DNA from: Aureimonas sp. AU20 | GTDB taxonomy: Bacteria > Pseudomonadota > Alphaproteobacteria > Rhizobiales > Rhizobiaceae | DNA length: 64,000 bases | Reading direction: 5' to 3' | Assembly: GCF_001442755.1 (NCBI RefSeq) | Contig: NZ_CP006367.1 | Location: 2,666,001 to 2,730,000, forward strand | In this document: positions 8,551-17,705 of the stretch, piece by piece | Numbering within the stretch: the first letter of the stretch is position 1 | Layout: each line of letters opens with the position of its first letter | Program-made: the position numbers and the translations under genes | The notes under the pieces: model-generated | What the model saw: only the letters and a program-made list of their open reading frames with translations | The model's database searches: none | Told to the model about the DNA's origin: nothing

Positions 8551-9525
8551 TCAGCTTCGGGTCGCGCCAGCGCGGCCGGACAGGTCATTCATAGTGGCGA
8601 CGAGTTCGAGTTCGGGATAGGTGCGGTCGATCGCCGATATTTCCCGGCGCACTTCCTCGGCGATCCAATCCCGCACCGCCGCGACCGCCGGGCGCAAGGG
8701 CCGCGTCCGCGAGCGGACGAGCTGGCATGGTCGGCCGGTGACGCGCAGCTTGGTGGAGGCCGGGACTAGCGAGCCGACGCAGAGCCAATGTGCCACCACG
8801 CTCAGCCAGCCGAGCGCCACGCCCTGCCCGAGAAGCGCCGCCTGCACCACGATCGTATAGTCGGAAAAGGCGAGCGAATGCCCGGTCTCGAAGGCGCCGT
8901 TGAAGTCCACGAGATTGGACCAGTCCGGCTGTGCGCTCGATAGATTGATGACGGCTTCGCTCTCGGGCGGAATGCGGCCGTTGCGCAGACGCTCGCGATA
9001 GGCGGGCGTGCAGATCGGCAGCAGCACCTCGGGCGCGAGAAGACGAACTTCGTGATCCCGCCCGAAGGCGTCGAAGCGCATGCCGAGGTCCACGTCGTCC
9101 ACCGGCCCGCCCAACGGCCCCGGCAGAAGCTGGAAGCGGAGGTCGATCTCGGGAAGGTCGGCCTGGAAGCGCGAGAAGCGCGGCATGAGCCAGTGAGTGG
9201 TGAAGGCGGTGGAGACCGAGAGTGTCACGCTCCGGTCGTCGGAGCGTCGGCGCTCGATCTCGCGCAGCGCCGCTTCCACGCCGCGAAAGCTCTTCTCGAT
9301 CCCCTCGAACAGGATGGCCCCGCTCTCCGTCAGCGTGTTGCCGGTCGGCATGCGCTGAATGAGACGCACGCCGAGATGATCCTCCAGCCGCGCGATCATG
9401 CGGCTGACGGCTGGCGGCGTGACGCTGAGTTCCGCTGCCGCTCTGGCGAAGCTGCCGCAGCGCGCCGCCGACTCAAAGGCCAGAAGCGCGTTCATGGAAG
9501 GGACGAGACGTCGAAGCGCGGACAT
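8551..9525 (-). CDS. LysR family transcriptional regulator
   Basis: 324 residues. The N-terminal winged helix-turn-helix reads FESAARCGSFARAAAELSVT, followed by PPAVSRMIARLEDHLGVRLIQR, both classic for LysR proteins. The rest is the periplasmic-binding-protein-like effector domain, closest in style to the GcvA/AmpR branch (SVSTAFTTHWLMPRFSRFQADLP). It is divergent from the ABC-transporter/oxidase operon that starts at 9744. Inverted repeats lie between the two genes, so it probably regulates that operon in response to the transported compound. Start at the ATG at 9525; an earlier ATG at 9552 is possible. Confidence 0.88.
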   Translation of the reverse strand: MSALRRLVPSMNALLAFESAARCGSFARAAAELSVTPPAVSRMIARLEDHLGVRLIQRMPTGNTLTESGAILFEGIEKSFRGVEAALREIERRRSDDRSVTLSVSTAFTTHWLMPRFSRFQADLPEIDLRFQLLPGPLGGPVDDVDLGMRFDAFGRDHEVRLLAPEVLLPICTPAYRERLRNGRIPPESEAVINLSSAQPDWSNLVDFNGAFETGHSLAFSDYTIVVQAALLGQGVALGWLSVVAHWLCVGSLVPASTKLRVTGRPCQLVRSRTRPLRPAVAAVRDWIAEEVRREISAIDRTYPELELVATMNDLSGRAGATRS

Positions 9526-9549
9526 AACCAGATGTAACGCCATGGAGCA

Positions 9550-9587
9550 CAATTATGCAATTGCTCTCATGACTAGGATTTGGTCAT
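9550..9587. promoter_or_regulatory. Inverted repeats, candidate LysR operator
   Basis: Two inverted repeats lie just upstream of the LysR start, in the 218-bp divergent spacer. CAATT-ATGC-AATTG spans 9550-9563 and ATGAC-N9-GTCAT spans 9569-9587. The second has the T-N11-A shape of LysR binding sites. Their place between regulator and operon fits autoregulation and operon activation. The remaining spacer to 9743 shows no further clear element. Confidence 0.45.
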
Positions 9588-9743
9588 CTTCTCTTCGAAG
9601 GCCCCCTGTTGAGGGTCGCAGACAGGCTTTTCCACGGTCGTTCCACAAACGACCCTCGATCATGGCGCGCTCGCCTAGGCAGCGTCCATGCTGCACCGCG
9701 ATACTTCAGGTAATCGCCGGCTTAGACAGGGAAGTGGATCTTC

Positions 9744-10832
9744 ATGCAGATACGCGAACGGGTCGGGGTCGAGATCGAGGGAGCGACGCGGCGCTACGGC
9801 AAGTATCTGGCGCTGGACGACCTCACGCTCTCCGTCGCGCCCGGCGAGTTCGTGTCGCTGCTTGGCCCATCCGGATCGGGCAAGAGTACCCTGCTCGGCA
9901 TTCTCGGCGGTTTCGTCACGCCCTCGTCCGGCCGGGTGCGGATCGGCGGCGAGGATGTCACCTTCACTCCGCCGCACAAGCGCGACATCGGCGTCGTGTT
10001 TCAGAACTACGCGCTGTTTCCCCATCTCACCGTGGGCGAGAACGTCGCCTTTCCCCTGCGCGCCAGGCGCATGCCGAAGGCCGACTGGGGCGCGAAGGTG
10101 CGTGATGCGCTCGCCATGGTGGAACTCTCCGGATACGAGGACCGGCGCATTTCCGCCATGTCGGGCGGGCAGCGCCAGCGCGTAGCCCTTGCCCGCGCCA
10201 TGGTGTTCGAGCCGCGCCTCATCTTGATGGACGAGCCCCTGTCGGCGCTCGACAAGCAGCTGCGCGAATCCATGCAGATCGAGCTGCGGCATCTGCACGA
10301 GAAGCTCGGCGCCACCACGATCTACGTCACCCACGACCAGCGCGAGGCGCTGACCATGAGCGACCGGGTGGCCATTCTGTCGGAGGGGCGCCTCGTGCAG
10401 GTGGACGCGCCGCAACGGCTGCACGATCACCCGGCCGACGCCTTCGTCGCCCGCTTCATCGGCGAAGCCGTGCTGGCCAAGGCCGAGCGGCTGGACGGAA
10501 CGAGCGTGCGGGTGGGCGGCACGAGCATCGTCTCCGCCCGGCCGATCCCGCCGGGAACCGGCCCTCTCTTCCTGGCCGTGCATTCGGAAAAGCTTCTGAT
10601 CGACGGAGGCGGCTCGATGGACGGGCTCAACCGCATCGAGGGCACCGTGCGCGAGATCATCTACCAGGGCGAAAGCCTGCGCGTCACCGTCGCGCTGCCC
10701 GATGGGCAGGTGCTCGCCCTGCGCCAGCCCAGCCATCACATCGCCCGCGCCCGCCTTCCCGCCCCCGGCCAGCCCGTGTCGCTGACGCTTCACCCCGAGG
10801 ACGTGATCGTCGTGCCCGAACGCGCTCTCTGA
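9744..10832 (+). CDS. ABC transporter ATP-binding protein (PotA/spermidine-putrescine type)
   Basis: 362 residues. The nucleotide-binding domain occupies about residues 10-240: Walker A LLGPSGSGKST, Q-loop VVFQNYALFPHLTV, signature MSGGQRQRVALARA, Walker B LILMDEPLSALD and the switch His in VTHDQREAL. The C-terminal part (about 260-355) is a TOBE-type domain as in PotA and other type I importers. It is the first gene of an operon with a binding protein and two permeases. The three genes between it and the binding protein, and the one after the permeases, suggest that uptake is linked to oxidation of the substrate. Confidence 0.92.
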   Translation: MQIRERVGVEIEGATRRYGKYLALDDLTLSVAPGEFVSLLGPSGSGKSTLLGILGGFVTPSSGRVRIGGEDVTFTPPHKRDIGVVFQNYALFPHLTVGENVAFPLRARRMPKADWGAKVRDALAMVELSGYEDRRISAMSGGQRQRVALARAMVFEPRLILMDEPLSALDKQLRESMQIELRHLHEKLGATTIYVTHDQREALTMSDRVAILSEGRLVQVDAPQRLHDHPADAFVARFIGEAVLAKAERLDGTSVRVGGTSIVSARPIPPGTGPLFLAVHSEKLLIDGGGSMDGLNRIEGTVREIIYQGESLRVTVALPDGQVLALRQPSHHIARARLPAPGQPVSLTLHPEDVIVVPERAL

Positions 10833-10879
10833 CGCGCACGGACCGTCCCCCATCCTCCTTCCACCACAGGACCCGACCC

Positions 10880-11614
10880 ATGGCATTCGAGCAGTTCAAG
10901 GTTCTCACATTCGACGTGGTCGGCACGCTGATCGACTTCGAGAAGGGCATTCTCGACAGCGTCCGCGCGCTGAACCCGGAGGCCGGCAAGGCGCTGTCGG
11001 ACGACGATATCTTCAAGCCCTATGTCGAAGGGCGCGACCTCTTTCCCGGCCGCTCCAGCCAAGCCATGGCCGATGTCTACCGGCATCTGGCCGGCAAGCT
11101 CGGGCTGGAGTCCGGCGAGGCGACGGCTGCGGCCTTCCAGGCGCGCATCCTCCAACACCCCGCCTTTCCCGACTCGGTCGAGGCCCTGAAGCGTCTGCGC
11201 CGCCGGTTCCGGCTCGTTGCCATGACCAATGCCGACCGAGTCACCTTCCAGAGCTATTCGCACACGCTGGACAACCCGTTCCACGACAGCGTGACGGCGG
11301 ACGAGGCCCTGTCGCCCAAGCCCAACCCGCTGTTCTTCGCCTTCAACCGGGGTCGCCAATCCGCCTTCGGCTACAAGCAGGAGGAGATCCTGCATGTCGC
11401 CCAAAGCCAGTATCACGACATCGGCGTCGCCCGGCAGCTTGGCTACAAGGTCTGCTGGATCGAGCGCCGGCAGGGGCAACAGGGCTTCGGCGGTACGCCG
11501 ACGCCGAAGGAAGTGACGAAGCCCGACTTCCACTTCACGACCCTTGCCGAGCTGGCCGATGCGATCGAGGCGGAAGGCCCGGGCGGCGCCCTCGCCTCGC
11601 GGGCGGCGGCCTGA
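10880..11614 (+). CDS. HAD-superfamily hydrolase, haloacid dehalogenase type II-like
   Basis: 244 residues. Motif I is TFDVVGTLIDF, with the nucleophile Asp but without the second Asp seen in HAD phosphatases; this resembles L-2-haloacid dehalogenases (DAYGTL). Motif II is VAMTNADR (Thr/Asn), motif III Lys lies in LSPKPNP, and motif IV is in AQSQYHDIGVA. The protein therefore probably hydrolyses a carbon-bound leaving group or acts on a special substrate rather than a common phosphate ester; this is inference. It overlaps the next gene by one base (TGATG), so translation is coupled. Confidence 0.82.
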   Translation: MAFEQFKVLTFDVVGTLIDFEKGILDSVRALNPEAGKALSDDDIFKPYVEGRDLFPGRSSQAMADVYRHLAGKLGLESGEATAAAFQARILQHPAFPDSVEALKRLRRRFRLVAMTNADRVTFQSYSHTLDNPFHDSVTADEALSPKPNPLFFAFNRGRQSAFGYKQEEILHVAQSQYHDIGVARQLGYKVCWIERRQGQQGFGGTPTPKEVTKPDFHFTTLAELADAIEAEGPGGALASRAAA

Positions 11615-12936
11615 TGGGTGGCGGGACGGCCGGGGCCGGTTTCCCCATGGCTTGGCCGTCCTCCCTCTGGGCCGAGACGGCGCTGCCGCTGGCCGGTGTC
11701 TCGCCCGCGCTGGAGGGCGAGCATCGGGCCGATGTCGCCATTATCGGCGCCGGCTACACCGGCCTTGCCGCCGCGCTGCGTCTCGCGGAGCGCGGTCTCA
11801 GACCCCTGGTGATCGATGCCAACGGCGTCGGCTGGGGCGCGAGCGGGCGCAATGGCGGCGTGGTCTCCACCAAGTACCGTGTCTCGCTGCCCGGCGTCGC
11901 CCGTTCGCACGGGATCGACATGGCGCGCCGAATGTACGAGCTCGGCCACGAAGCGGTCGAGACCGTGGAGCGGCTGGTCGAGACGCACGCGATCGAGGGC
12001 GCGGACTTTCGCCTTTGCGGCAACTTGCGTTGCGCGCACAACGAGGTCTCGTTGGCCTCGCTAACGGCCGAGGCCGCGATCATGCGCGAGCAGTTCGGCG
12101 ACCGGTCGATCCGCGTTCTGTCGCGCTCGGAAACGGCGGACGAGACCGGGTCGCAGGATTTCGTCGGCGGCACGCTGACGCCCCATTCCGGCACGATCCA
12201 CCCGTTGAACTACGCACGGGGTCTTGCCCGCGCGCTGATCGCCAAGGGCGTGCCCATTTTCGAGGCGACGCCGGCGCTCGCCGCGAGGCGCGAGGGCGAA
12301 GGCGTGCGGGTGGAGACGCCTTCGGGCAGCATCACGGCCGGCCACCTCCTCATCGCGACCAACGGCTACAGCGATCTGGCGGGCGCCAGCGAGCCGGTGC
12401 GCCGGGCGGTGATCCCGTTCCGCAGCGCCATGGTGGCGAGCGAGCCGCTGGGCGACAATCTCTTCGCCACGCTGATGACCGAGCGGCGCAGCTACAGCGA
12501 GACCCGCCGCATGATGCGCTGGTTCCGCCCCTTCGGAAACCGGATGATCTTCGGCGGGCGCGGCGCCTTCGGCAAGTCGGACTCGGCCGCCGCCTTCGCC
12601 GCGCTGGAGCGCGCGATGCGGCGCATCTTTCCACAGCTCGAAGGCGCGGCGGTGACGCATCGCTGGTCCGGCCTCGTGGCCATGACGCTGGACAGCACGC
12701 CGCAGGTCGGCCGGCTGGACGAGCGAACCGCCTTCGCGCTCGGCTACAACGGGACGGGCATCGCCATGGCCAGCCTGATGGGCGCGCGGGCGGCGGATCT
12801 CCTGCTCGGCGACAAGCCGGACCTTGCCCTGATGGCGACGGCAAGACCCAAGACCGTGCCCTTCTACGCCGTTCGCGAGCCCGCCGTCCGGCTCGTCGCC
12901 GGCTGGTACCAGTTTCTCGACGCGATCGGACGCTGA
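11614..12936 (+). CDS. FAD-dependent oxidoreductase (DAO family, gamma-glutamylputrescine oxidase-like)
   Basis: 440 residues. The N-terminal FAD-binding Rossmann motif is VAIIGAGYTGLAAALRLAERG, followed by GWGASGRNGGVVS, typical of DadA/PuuB-like amine oxidases. A second FAD-contacting stretch near the C-terminus reads FALGYNGTGIAMASLMG. Such enzymes oxidise C-N bonds of amino acids, sarcosine or polyamine derivatives. Its place in an operon with a PotABCD-type importer suggests that the imported compound is an amine. ATG at 11614 overlaps the previous stop; an alternative start is the ATG at 11647. Confidence 0.88.
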   Translation: MGGGTAGAGFPMAWPSSLWAETALPLAGVSPALEGEHRADVAIIGAGYTGLAAALRLAERGLRPLVIDANGVGWGASGRNGGVVSTKYRVSLPGVARSHGIDMARRMYELGHEAVETVERLVETHAIEGADFRLCGNLRCAHNEVSLASLTAEAAIMREQFGDRSIRVLSRSETADETGSQDFVGGTLTPHSGTIHPLNYARGLARALIAKGVPIFEATPALAARREGEGVRVETPSGSITAGHLLIATNGYSDLAGASEPVRRAVIPFRSAMVASEPLGDNLFATLMTERRSYSETRRMMRWFRPFGNRMIFGGRGAFGKSDSAAAFAALERAMRRIFPQLEGAAVTHRWSGLVAMTLDSTPQVGRLDERTAFALGYNGTGIAMASLMGARAADLLLGDKPDLALMATARPKTVPFYAVREPAVRLVAGWYQFLDAIGR

Positions 12937-12991
12937 CGCGCCGCTCGCCGACACCCGTTTGAAACGCCCATCAGAACGAAGGAGACATGCC

Positions 12992-14035
12992 ATGCCAAGC
13001 CGCACACGCATCCTCGCTGCCGGAACGGCCCTTGCCCTGGGCTTCTCGGCTCTGCCGGCGCTCGCCGCCGGGCAGATCACCTTCGTCTCGCAGGGCGGGG
13101 CCTATCAGGAGGCCCAGACGGTGGCGATCCTCGATCCCGCCGCCAAGGAACTCGGCATCACAGTGAATCAGGATTCGGCCCCCGACGCCTGGCCGATGAT
13201 CAAGACGCAGGGCGAAACCGGAAAGCCGATCTGGGACGTGGTGGACACGCCGCCCGCCAACTGCGTTCGCGGCGGCAAGGAGGGGCTGATCGAGCCGCTC
13301 GACTTCTCGAAGATCCCGAACGCTGAGGCCATGCCCGCTGCCTACCGGACGCCCTACTCCGTCGCCTACGAGTTCTATGCCAGCGTTCTCGCCTTCAACA
13401 AGGCTAATCTCGGCGACAAGATTCCGCAGAGTTGGGCGGATTTCTGGGATGTCGAGAAGTTTCCCGGCACACGCGCCCTGCGCAACCATCCGCATGTGAC
13501 GCTGGAGGCGGCGCTTCTGGCCGATGGCGTCCCGCGTGACAAGCTCTATCCGCTCGATGTCGATCGCGCCTTCAAGAAGCTGGAGGAGATCAAGCCGCAT
13601 ATCACGGTCTGGTGGACCTCGGGCGGCCAGTCGGCGCAGCTTCTGGCCGACGGCGAGGTGGACATGGCCATGGTCTGGAACGGCCGCGCCTCGGCCGTGA
13701 TGAAGGATGCGCCGGATATCGGCTTCACCTTCAACGACGGCTTTCTCCAGAACACGCAGCTCTGCATCCTGAAGAACGCGCCCAATCTCGACCAGGCCGT
13801 GCGCTTCATCAACACCGCCGTCTCGCCGGAGCTCCAGGCCAACCTGCCGCTCCATATCGACTACGGCCCGGGCAACCCGGCCGCCTTCGACATCGGCAAG
13901 ATCCCGGCCGAGCGCGCCGCCCAGCTTCCGAGCTCGCCGGAAAACGCGGCCAAGCAGACGCTGATCTCCGACGAATGGTGGGCCTCGCCCGAGGGCGAAG
14001 CGGCCGAAAAGCGCTGGCTGACCTTCATCCAATAG
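12992..14035 (+). CDS. ABC transporter substrate-binding protein (PotD/COG0687 type)
   Basis: 347 residues. A Sec signal peptide ends in SALPALAAG around residue 25, so the mature protein is periplasmic. The mature N-terminus QITFVSQGGAYQEAQ is typical of spermidine/putrescine or polyamine-like binding proteins; later WWTSGGQSAQLLADGEVDMAMVWNGR lines the ligand cleft. The exact ligand cannot be deduced. GAAGGAGA lies 8 nt before the ATG. The two permease genes follow in order, as in potABCD-like operons. Confidence 0.92.
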   Translation: MPSRTRILAAGTALALGFSALPALAAGQITFVSQGGAYQEAQTVAILDPAAKELGITVNQDSAPDAWPMIKTQGETGKPIWDVVDTPPANCVRGGKEGLIEPLDFSKIPNAEAMPAAYRTPYSVAYEFYASVLAFNKANLGDKIPQSWADFWDVEKFPGTRALRNHPHVTLEAALLADGVPRDKLYPLDVDRAFKKLEEIKPHITVWWTSGGQSAQLLADGEVDMAMVWNGRASAVMKDAPDIGFTFNDGFLQNTQLCILKNAPNLDQAVRFINTAVSPELQANLPLHIDYGPGNPAAFDIGKIPAERAAQLPSSPENAAKQTLISDEWWASPEGEAAEKRWLTFIQ

Positions 14036-14113
14036 GCCGCCACCGACATGGCCGGGCTCGCAACACGCGCCAGCCCGGCCCCTTTCCCTTCGATGCGACC
14101 TGCGGGAGACGCC

Positions 14114-14986
14114 ATGACAGCTTCATCGGACGCCGACCTGGCAAGGGCCTTCGAGCGCGGCGAGCACAGGCTGATGCTGCTTCTGGCGCTGCCCGCCTTC
14201 GTTGTAGTGTTCTGCCTTCTGGTGCTGCCGCTCGGCTGGCTGGTGGTCCAGTCCTTCTGGGACGACGGCCCCTCGCTCAATCACTATGCCCGGCTAGTAA
14301 CCGATCCCGTATACCTCAACACGTTCTGGCTCACCTTCCGCATCAGCTTCATCGTCACGATCGTCACGCTGCTTCTCGCCTATCCCGTCGCCTATGCCGC
14401 GACGGTGGCGACCGGGGCCTGGCGGGCGGTGATCTTGGCCTTCGTGCTCGTGCCCTTCTGGACCAGCGTTCTCGTGCGCGCCTATGCTTGGCTCATCCTC
14501 CTGCAGCGATCGGGCGTGGTGAACGGGGCGCTGCGCGACGCCGGGCTGATCGAGCGCCCGCTCGCGCTCGTTCACAACGAGACGGGGACGATCATCGCCA
14601 CCGTCCACATCCTTCTGCCCTTCATGATCCTGCCGCTGCAGGCGACCATGGCGAAGATCCCGCGCGATCTCCTGACCGCCGGCGCCAGCCTCGGCGGCGG
14701 TCCTCTGCATGTCTTTCGCTGCGTCTTCCTGCCGCTGTCGCTGCCCGGCATCCTGGCCGGCTCGACGCTGGTCTTCGTCCTCTGCCTCGGCTTCTACATC
14801 ACGCCGGAGCTGATGGGCGGCGGGCGCACGGTCATGGTGTCCATGGTGATCTCGCGCAACATCGAGCTCTATCAGGCTTGGGGCGCAGCCAGCGCCGTCA
14901 GCGTCACGCTGCTCGCCATCGTCGGCGCGATCTTCTGGACCGTCAGCCGCTTCCTGCCTCTCGACCGGGTGTTTTCGACGCGATGA
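14114..14986 (+). CDS. ABC transporter permease (PotB type)
   Basis: 290 residues with six hydrophobic segments. The first begins LMLLLALPAFVVVFCLLVLPL; the permease-ATPase contact loop is the EAA-like stretch DLLTAGASLGGGPLHVFRCV. This matches the PotB/HisM-like inner-membrane subunits. I chose the ATG at 14114 because GGGAG lies 6 nt upstream; an ATG at 14048 is in frame but lacks a site. The stop codon overlaps the start of the next permease (ATGA), so the two subunits are coupled. Confidence 0.92.
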   Translation: MTASSDADLARAFERGEHRLMLLLALPAFVVVFCLLVLPLGWLVVQSFWDDGPSLNHYARLVTDPVYLNTFWLTFRISFIVTIVTLLLAYPVAYAATVATGAWRAVILAFVLVPFWTSVLVRAYAWLILLQRSGVVNGALRDAGLIERPLALVHNETGTIIATVHILLPFMILPLQATMAKIPRDLLTAGASLGGGPLHVFRCVFLPLSLPGILAGSTLVFVLCLGFYITPELMGGGRTVMVSMVISRNIELYQAWGAASAVSVTLLAIVGAIFWTVSRFLPLDRVFSTR

Positions 14987-15774
14987 ACCAGTCCGCCCTC
15001 CCCAAAGTGCTGACCTATGCGCTGGTCGGCCTCGTGCTCCTGTTCCTGATCCTGCCGATCCTCATCATCATTCCGATGTCCTTTTCGGACGCACGATTTC
15101 TCACCTTCCCGCCGCGCGTCTACTCGATGCGCTGGTACGAGGCGTTTCTCGGCAGCGCGGCCTGGATGAGCGCGGCGCGGACGAGCTTCACCGTGGCGCT
15201 TCTGGCCACCATCCTGGCGACGCCGATCGGCATAGCCAGCGCCTACGCCATCACCTATTCCTCGCTGCGCGTCATGCGCCTTCTGCGCCTGATGCTCATG
15301 CTGCCGCTCATGGTGCCGATCATCATCGTCGCCATCGGCGTTTTCCTGATCTACGCCCGCACCGGGCTTCTTTCCTCCGTCGCCGGCCTCGTGCTGGCGG
15401 ATACGATGCTCGGCATTCCCTTCGTCGTCCTGGCCGTGACCGCCGGGCTCCAGAGCTTCGACCACACGCAGGAAATGGTCGCGCGCAGCCTCGGCATGAA
15501 CCGCTTCCGCGCCTTCATGACCGTCACCCTGCCGCAGATCAAAGCCAGCGTCGCCTCGGGCGCCATCTTCGTCTTCATCTCGGCGCTGGACGAAACGGTT
15601 GTGGCGCTGTTCATCTCGGGCGGCGAAACGCAGACGCTGACCAAGCGCATGTTCACCGCGCTGCGCGACGAGATCGACCCGACCATCGCCGCCATCTCGA
15701 CGCTGCTCACCGTCATTTCCTTCCTGCTCATCCTCTCCATCGGCCTGTTCCAGAGGAAGGCGAACCGGACGTGA
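14983..15774 (+). CDS. ABC transporter permease (PotC type)
   Basis: 263 residues, about six transmembrane segments, starting VLTYALVGLVLLFLILPILI. The EAA loop is MVARSLGMNRFRAFMTVTLP, the usual contact with the ATPase. It is the partner of the preceding PotB-type subunit, overlapping it by 4 bp. Its own stop overlaps the GTG start of the GMC oxidoreductase (GTGA). The chain of overlaps from 11614 to 15774, broken only by short gaps, shows one transcription unit. Confidence 0.92.
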   Translation: MNQSALPKVLTYALVGLVLLFLILPILIIIPMSFSDARFLTFPPRVYSMRWYEAFLGSAAWMSAARTSFTVALLATILATPIGIASAYAITYSSLRVMRLLRLMLMLPLMVPIIIVAIGVFLIYARTGLLSSVAGLVLADTMLGIPFVVLAVTAGLQSFDHTQEMVARSLGMNRFRAFMTVTLPQIKASVASGAIFVFISALDETVVALFISGGETQTLTKRMFTALRDEIDPTIAAISTLLTVISFLLILSIGLFQRKANRT

Positions 15775-17513
15775 GCGGCTGGCCGGCGGGCTTCGAGCCC
15801 GACATCCTGATCCTGGGCGGCGGCTCGGCGGGCTGCGTTCTGGCCGCCCGGCTGAGCGAGGACGCCTCCTTGCGCGTGCTGCTGGTCGAAGCCGGGCGTG
15901 ATCTGACGGCCGAGACCATGCCGCCGGAAATCCGCAGCCGCTATCCCGGCCGCGCCTATCTCGACACCGGAAATATCTGGAAGACCCTCACCGCCTTCAT
16001 GGGCGCGCCCGGGGGCAACAGGGACGAGCGCCAGCCCCGGCGCTACGAGCAGGCGCGGCTGCTCGGCGGCGGTTCGGCCATCAACGCCCTCATGGCCAAT
16101 CGCGGTGCGCCCGCCGACTATGACGAATGGGCAGCGCTGGGCGCCATGGGTTGGGACTGGGACGCTTGCCTGCCCTTCTTCCGCAAGCTGGAAACCGATC
16201 GCGATTTCCGCGGGCCGCTGCACGGGCAGGACGGGCCGATGCTCGTGCGCCGCGCAAGGAGCGAGCAGATTTCGCCCTTCGTCCGGGCCGTGATGCGCGC
16301 GCTGGAGGAAACCGGAACGCCGCGCGGCGAAGATCAAAACGGCCCCTGGCGCGACGGCGTCTTCGTTGGCGCGCTGGCGGCGAACGACCAAGGCGAGCGT
16401 CTTCCCACCTCCATCGCCTATCTCACGCCCGCCGTGCGCGCCCGGCCGAACCTCGCGATCCTGACGGGTCACATCGCCGAACGGCTCCTTTTCGAGGGCA
16501 CGCGCGCGGTCGGCGCACGCATCGCGCCGACCGAAGGCGGCCCGGCGCGCGAGGTCTGCGCACGGCAGACGGTTCTGTGCTCGGGCGCAATCCACACGCC
16601 GGCCCTCTTGCTGCGCAGCGGCGTCGGCCCGGCGCCGGATATTGCCGCCCAAGGTCTTCCGGTCGTCGCCCATCTGCCCGGCGTCGGGCGCAATCTCATG
16701 GAGCATCCCTCCATCGCCGTGTCCGCCATCCTGCCGGCCGCCGCCCGCGCGCCGGACAGGGCCGAGCATCACGAGCAGGCGATCTGGCGCTTTTCGTCCC
16801 AGCTGCCCGGCACGCCGGAAGGCGACATGCACGGCGCCATCCTGTCGCGCTCGGGCTGGCATTCGGTCGGCTGGCGGATCGGAACGATCTTCTTCTGGGT
16901 CAACAAGTCTTATTCGCGCGGCGCCCTCCAGCTCGCCTCGCCCGATCCGCGCGCCGAGCCCAAGGTCGACTTCCGAATGCTGTCGGACGGGCGCGACCTC
17001 GAACGCCTGAAGCTCGCCTTGAGGCGAGGCGCGGAGATCCTCGGCCATCCCTCGCTGCGGTCCCATGTCAGCCATGTCTTTCCCACTAGCTATTCGCCGC
17101 GCGTCGCCAGCATCGCGCTCCCCGGCGCGTGGAACTCGCTTCAGCGCGGTGTGCTCAGCGCCGCACTCGACACGGCGGGTCGGCACACCGGAGCCCTCGT
17201 CCATCGTCTTGTGACGCGGAACGTCACCTTGGACGGGCTCCTCGCCGACGACGCGGCCCTGACCGGTTTCATCCAAAGGTCCGTCGGCGGAACCTGGCAC
17301 CCCTCCGGCACCTGCCGGATGGGCGGGGAGGACGATCCGATGGCTGTCACGAGTTCGGACGGAACGGTGCGTGGCGTCACGGGTCTTCGGGTCTGCGACG
17401 CGTCGCTGATGCCGTCCATCCCCTGCGCCAACACCAACGTCCCGACGATCATGATCGCCGAACGGATCGCCGAGATGATGCGGGCAGCGTCTGGTTTGTC
17501 GGCTCCGAGTTGA
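15771..17513 (+). CDS. GMC family FAD-dependent oxidoreductase (choline dehydrogenase-like)
   Basis: 580 residues, GTG start overlapping the permease stop. The FAD-binding motif ILGGGSAGCVLAARLSED is at residues about 11-28, and RLLGGGSAINALMANRGAP is the GMC signature 1. SGAIHTPALLLRSGVGP is signature 2. The catalytic His lies in GTWHPSGTCRMG and the C-terminal Asn in CANTNVPTIMIAE. Relatives oxidise alcohols to aldehydes, for example choline. Together with the FAD amine oxidase and the importer it could oxidise the hydroxyl group of an imported amino alcohol; this is inference. It ends the operon. Confidence 0.9.
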   Translation: MSGWPAGFEPDILILGGGSAGCVLAARLSEDASLRVLLVEAGRDLTAETMPPEIRSRYPGRAYLDTGNIWKTLTAFMGAPGGNRDERQPRRYEQARLLGGGSAINALMANRGAPADYDEWAALGAMGWDWDACLPFFRKLETDRDFRGPLHGQDGPMLVRRARSEQISPFVRAVMRALEETGTPRGEDQNGPWRDGVFVGALAANDQGERLPTSIAYLTPAVRARPNLAILTGHIAERLLFEGTRAVGARIAPTEGGPAREVCARQTVLCSGAIHTPALLLRSGVGPAPDIAAQGLPVVAHLPGVGRNLMEHPSIAVSAILPAAARAPDRAEHHEQAIWRFSSQLPGTPEGDMHGAILSRSGWHSVGWRIGTIFFWVNKSYSRGALQLASPDPRAEPKVDFRMLSDGRDLERLKLALRRGAEILGHPSLRSHVSHVFPTSYSPRVASIALPGAWNSLQRGVLSAALDTAGRHTGALVHRLVTRNVTLDGLLADDAALTGFIQRSVGGTWHPSGTCRMGGEDDPMAVTSSDGTVRGVTGLRVCDASLMPSIPCANTNVPTIMIAERIAEMMRAASGLSAPS

Positions 17514-17705
17514 TCCTCAGATATCGAAGGCACCCCTGTAGGCGCTCCCACTCATTTCCGCTGGGCTTCAGTGACGCACCTCGCAACCGAGACGCTTGGC
17601 CGGCGGAACCACAGCGGATGGGCGGCCTTCTCCCCTGATCGTAAGCGGCCGGTATGATCGATCGATCAAGGCCGGCCCTTCACTCCAAGATCGGGAAACT
17701 GAGCG

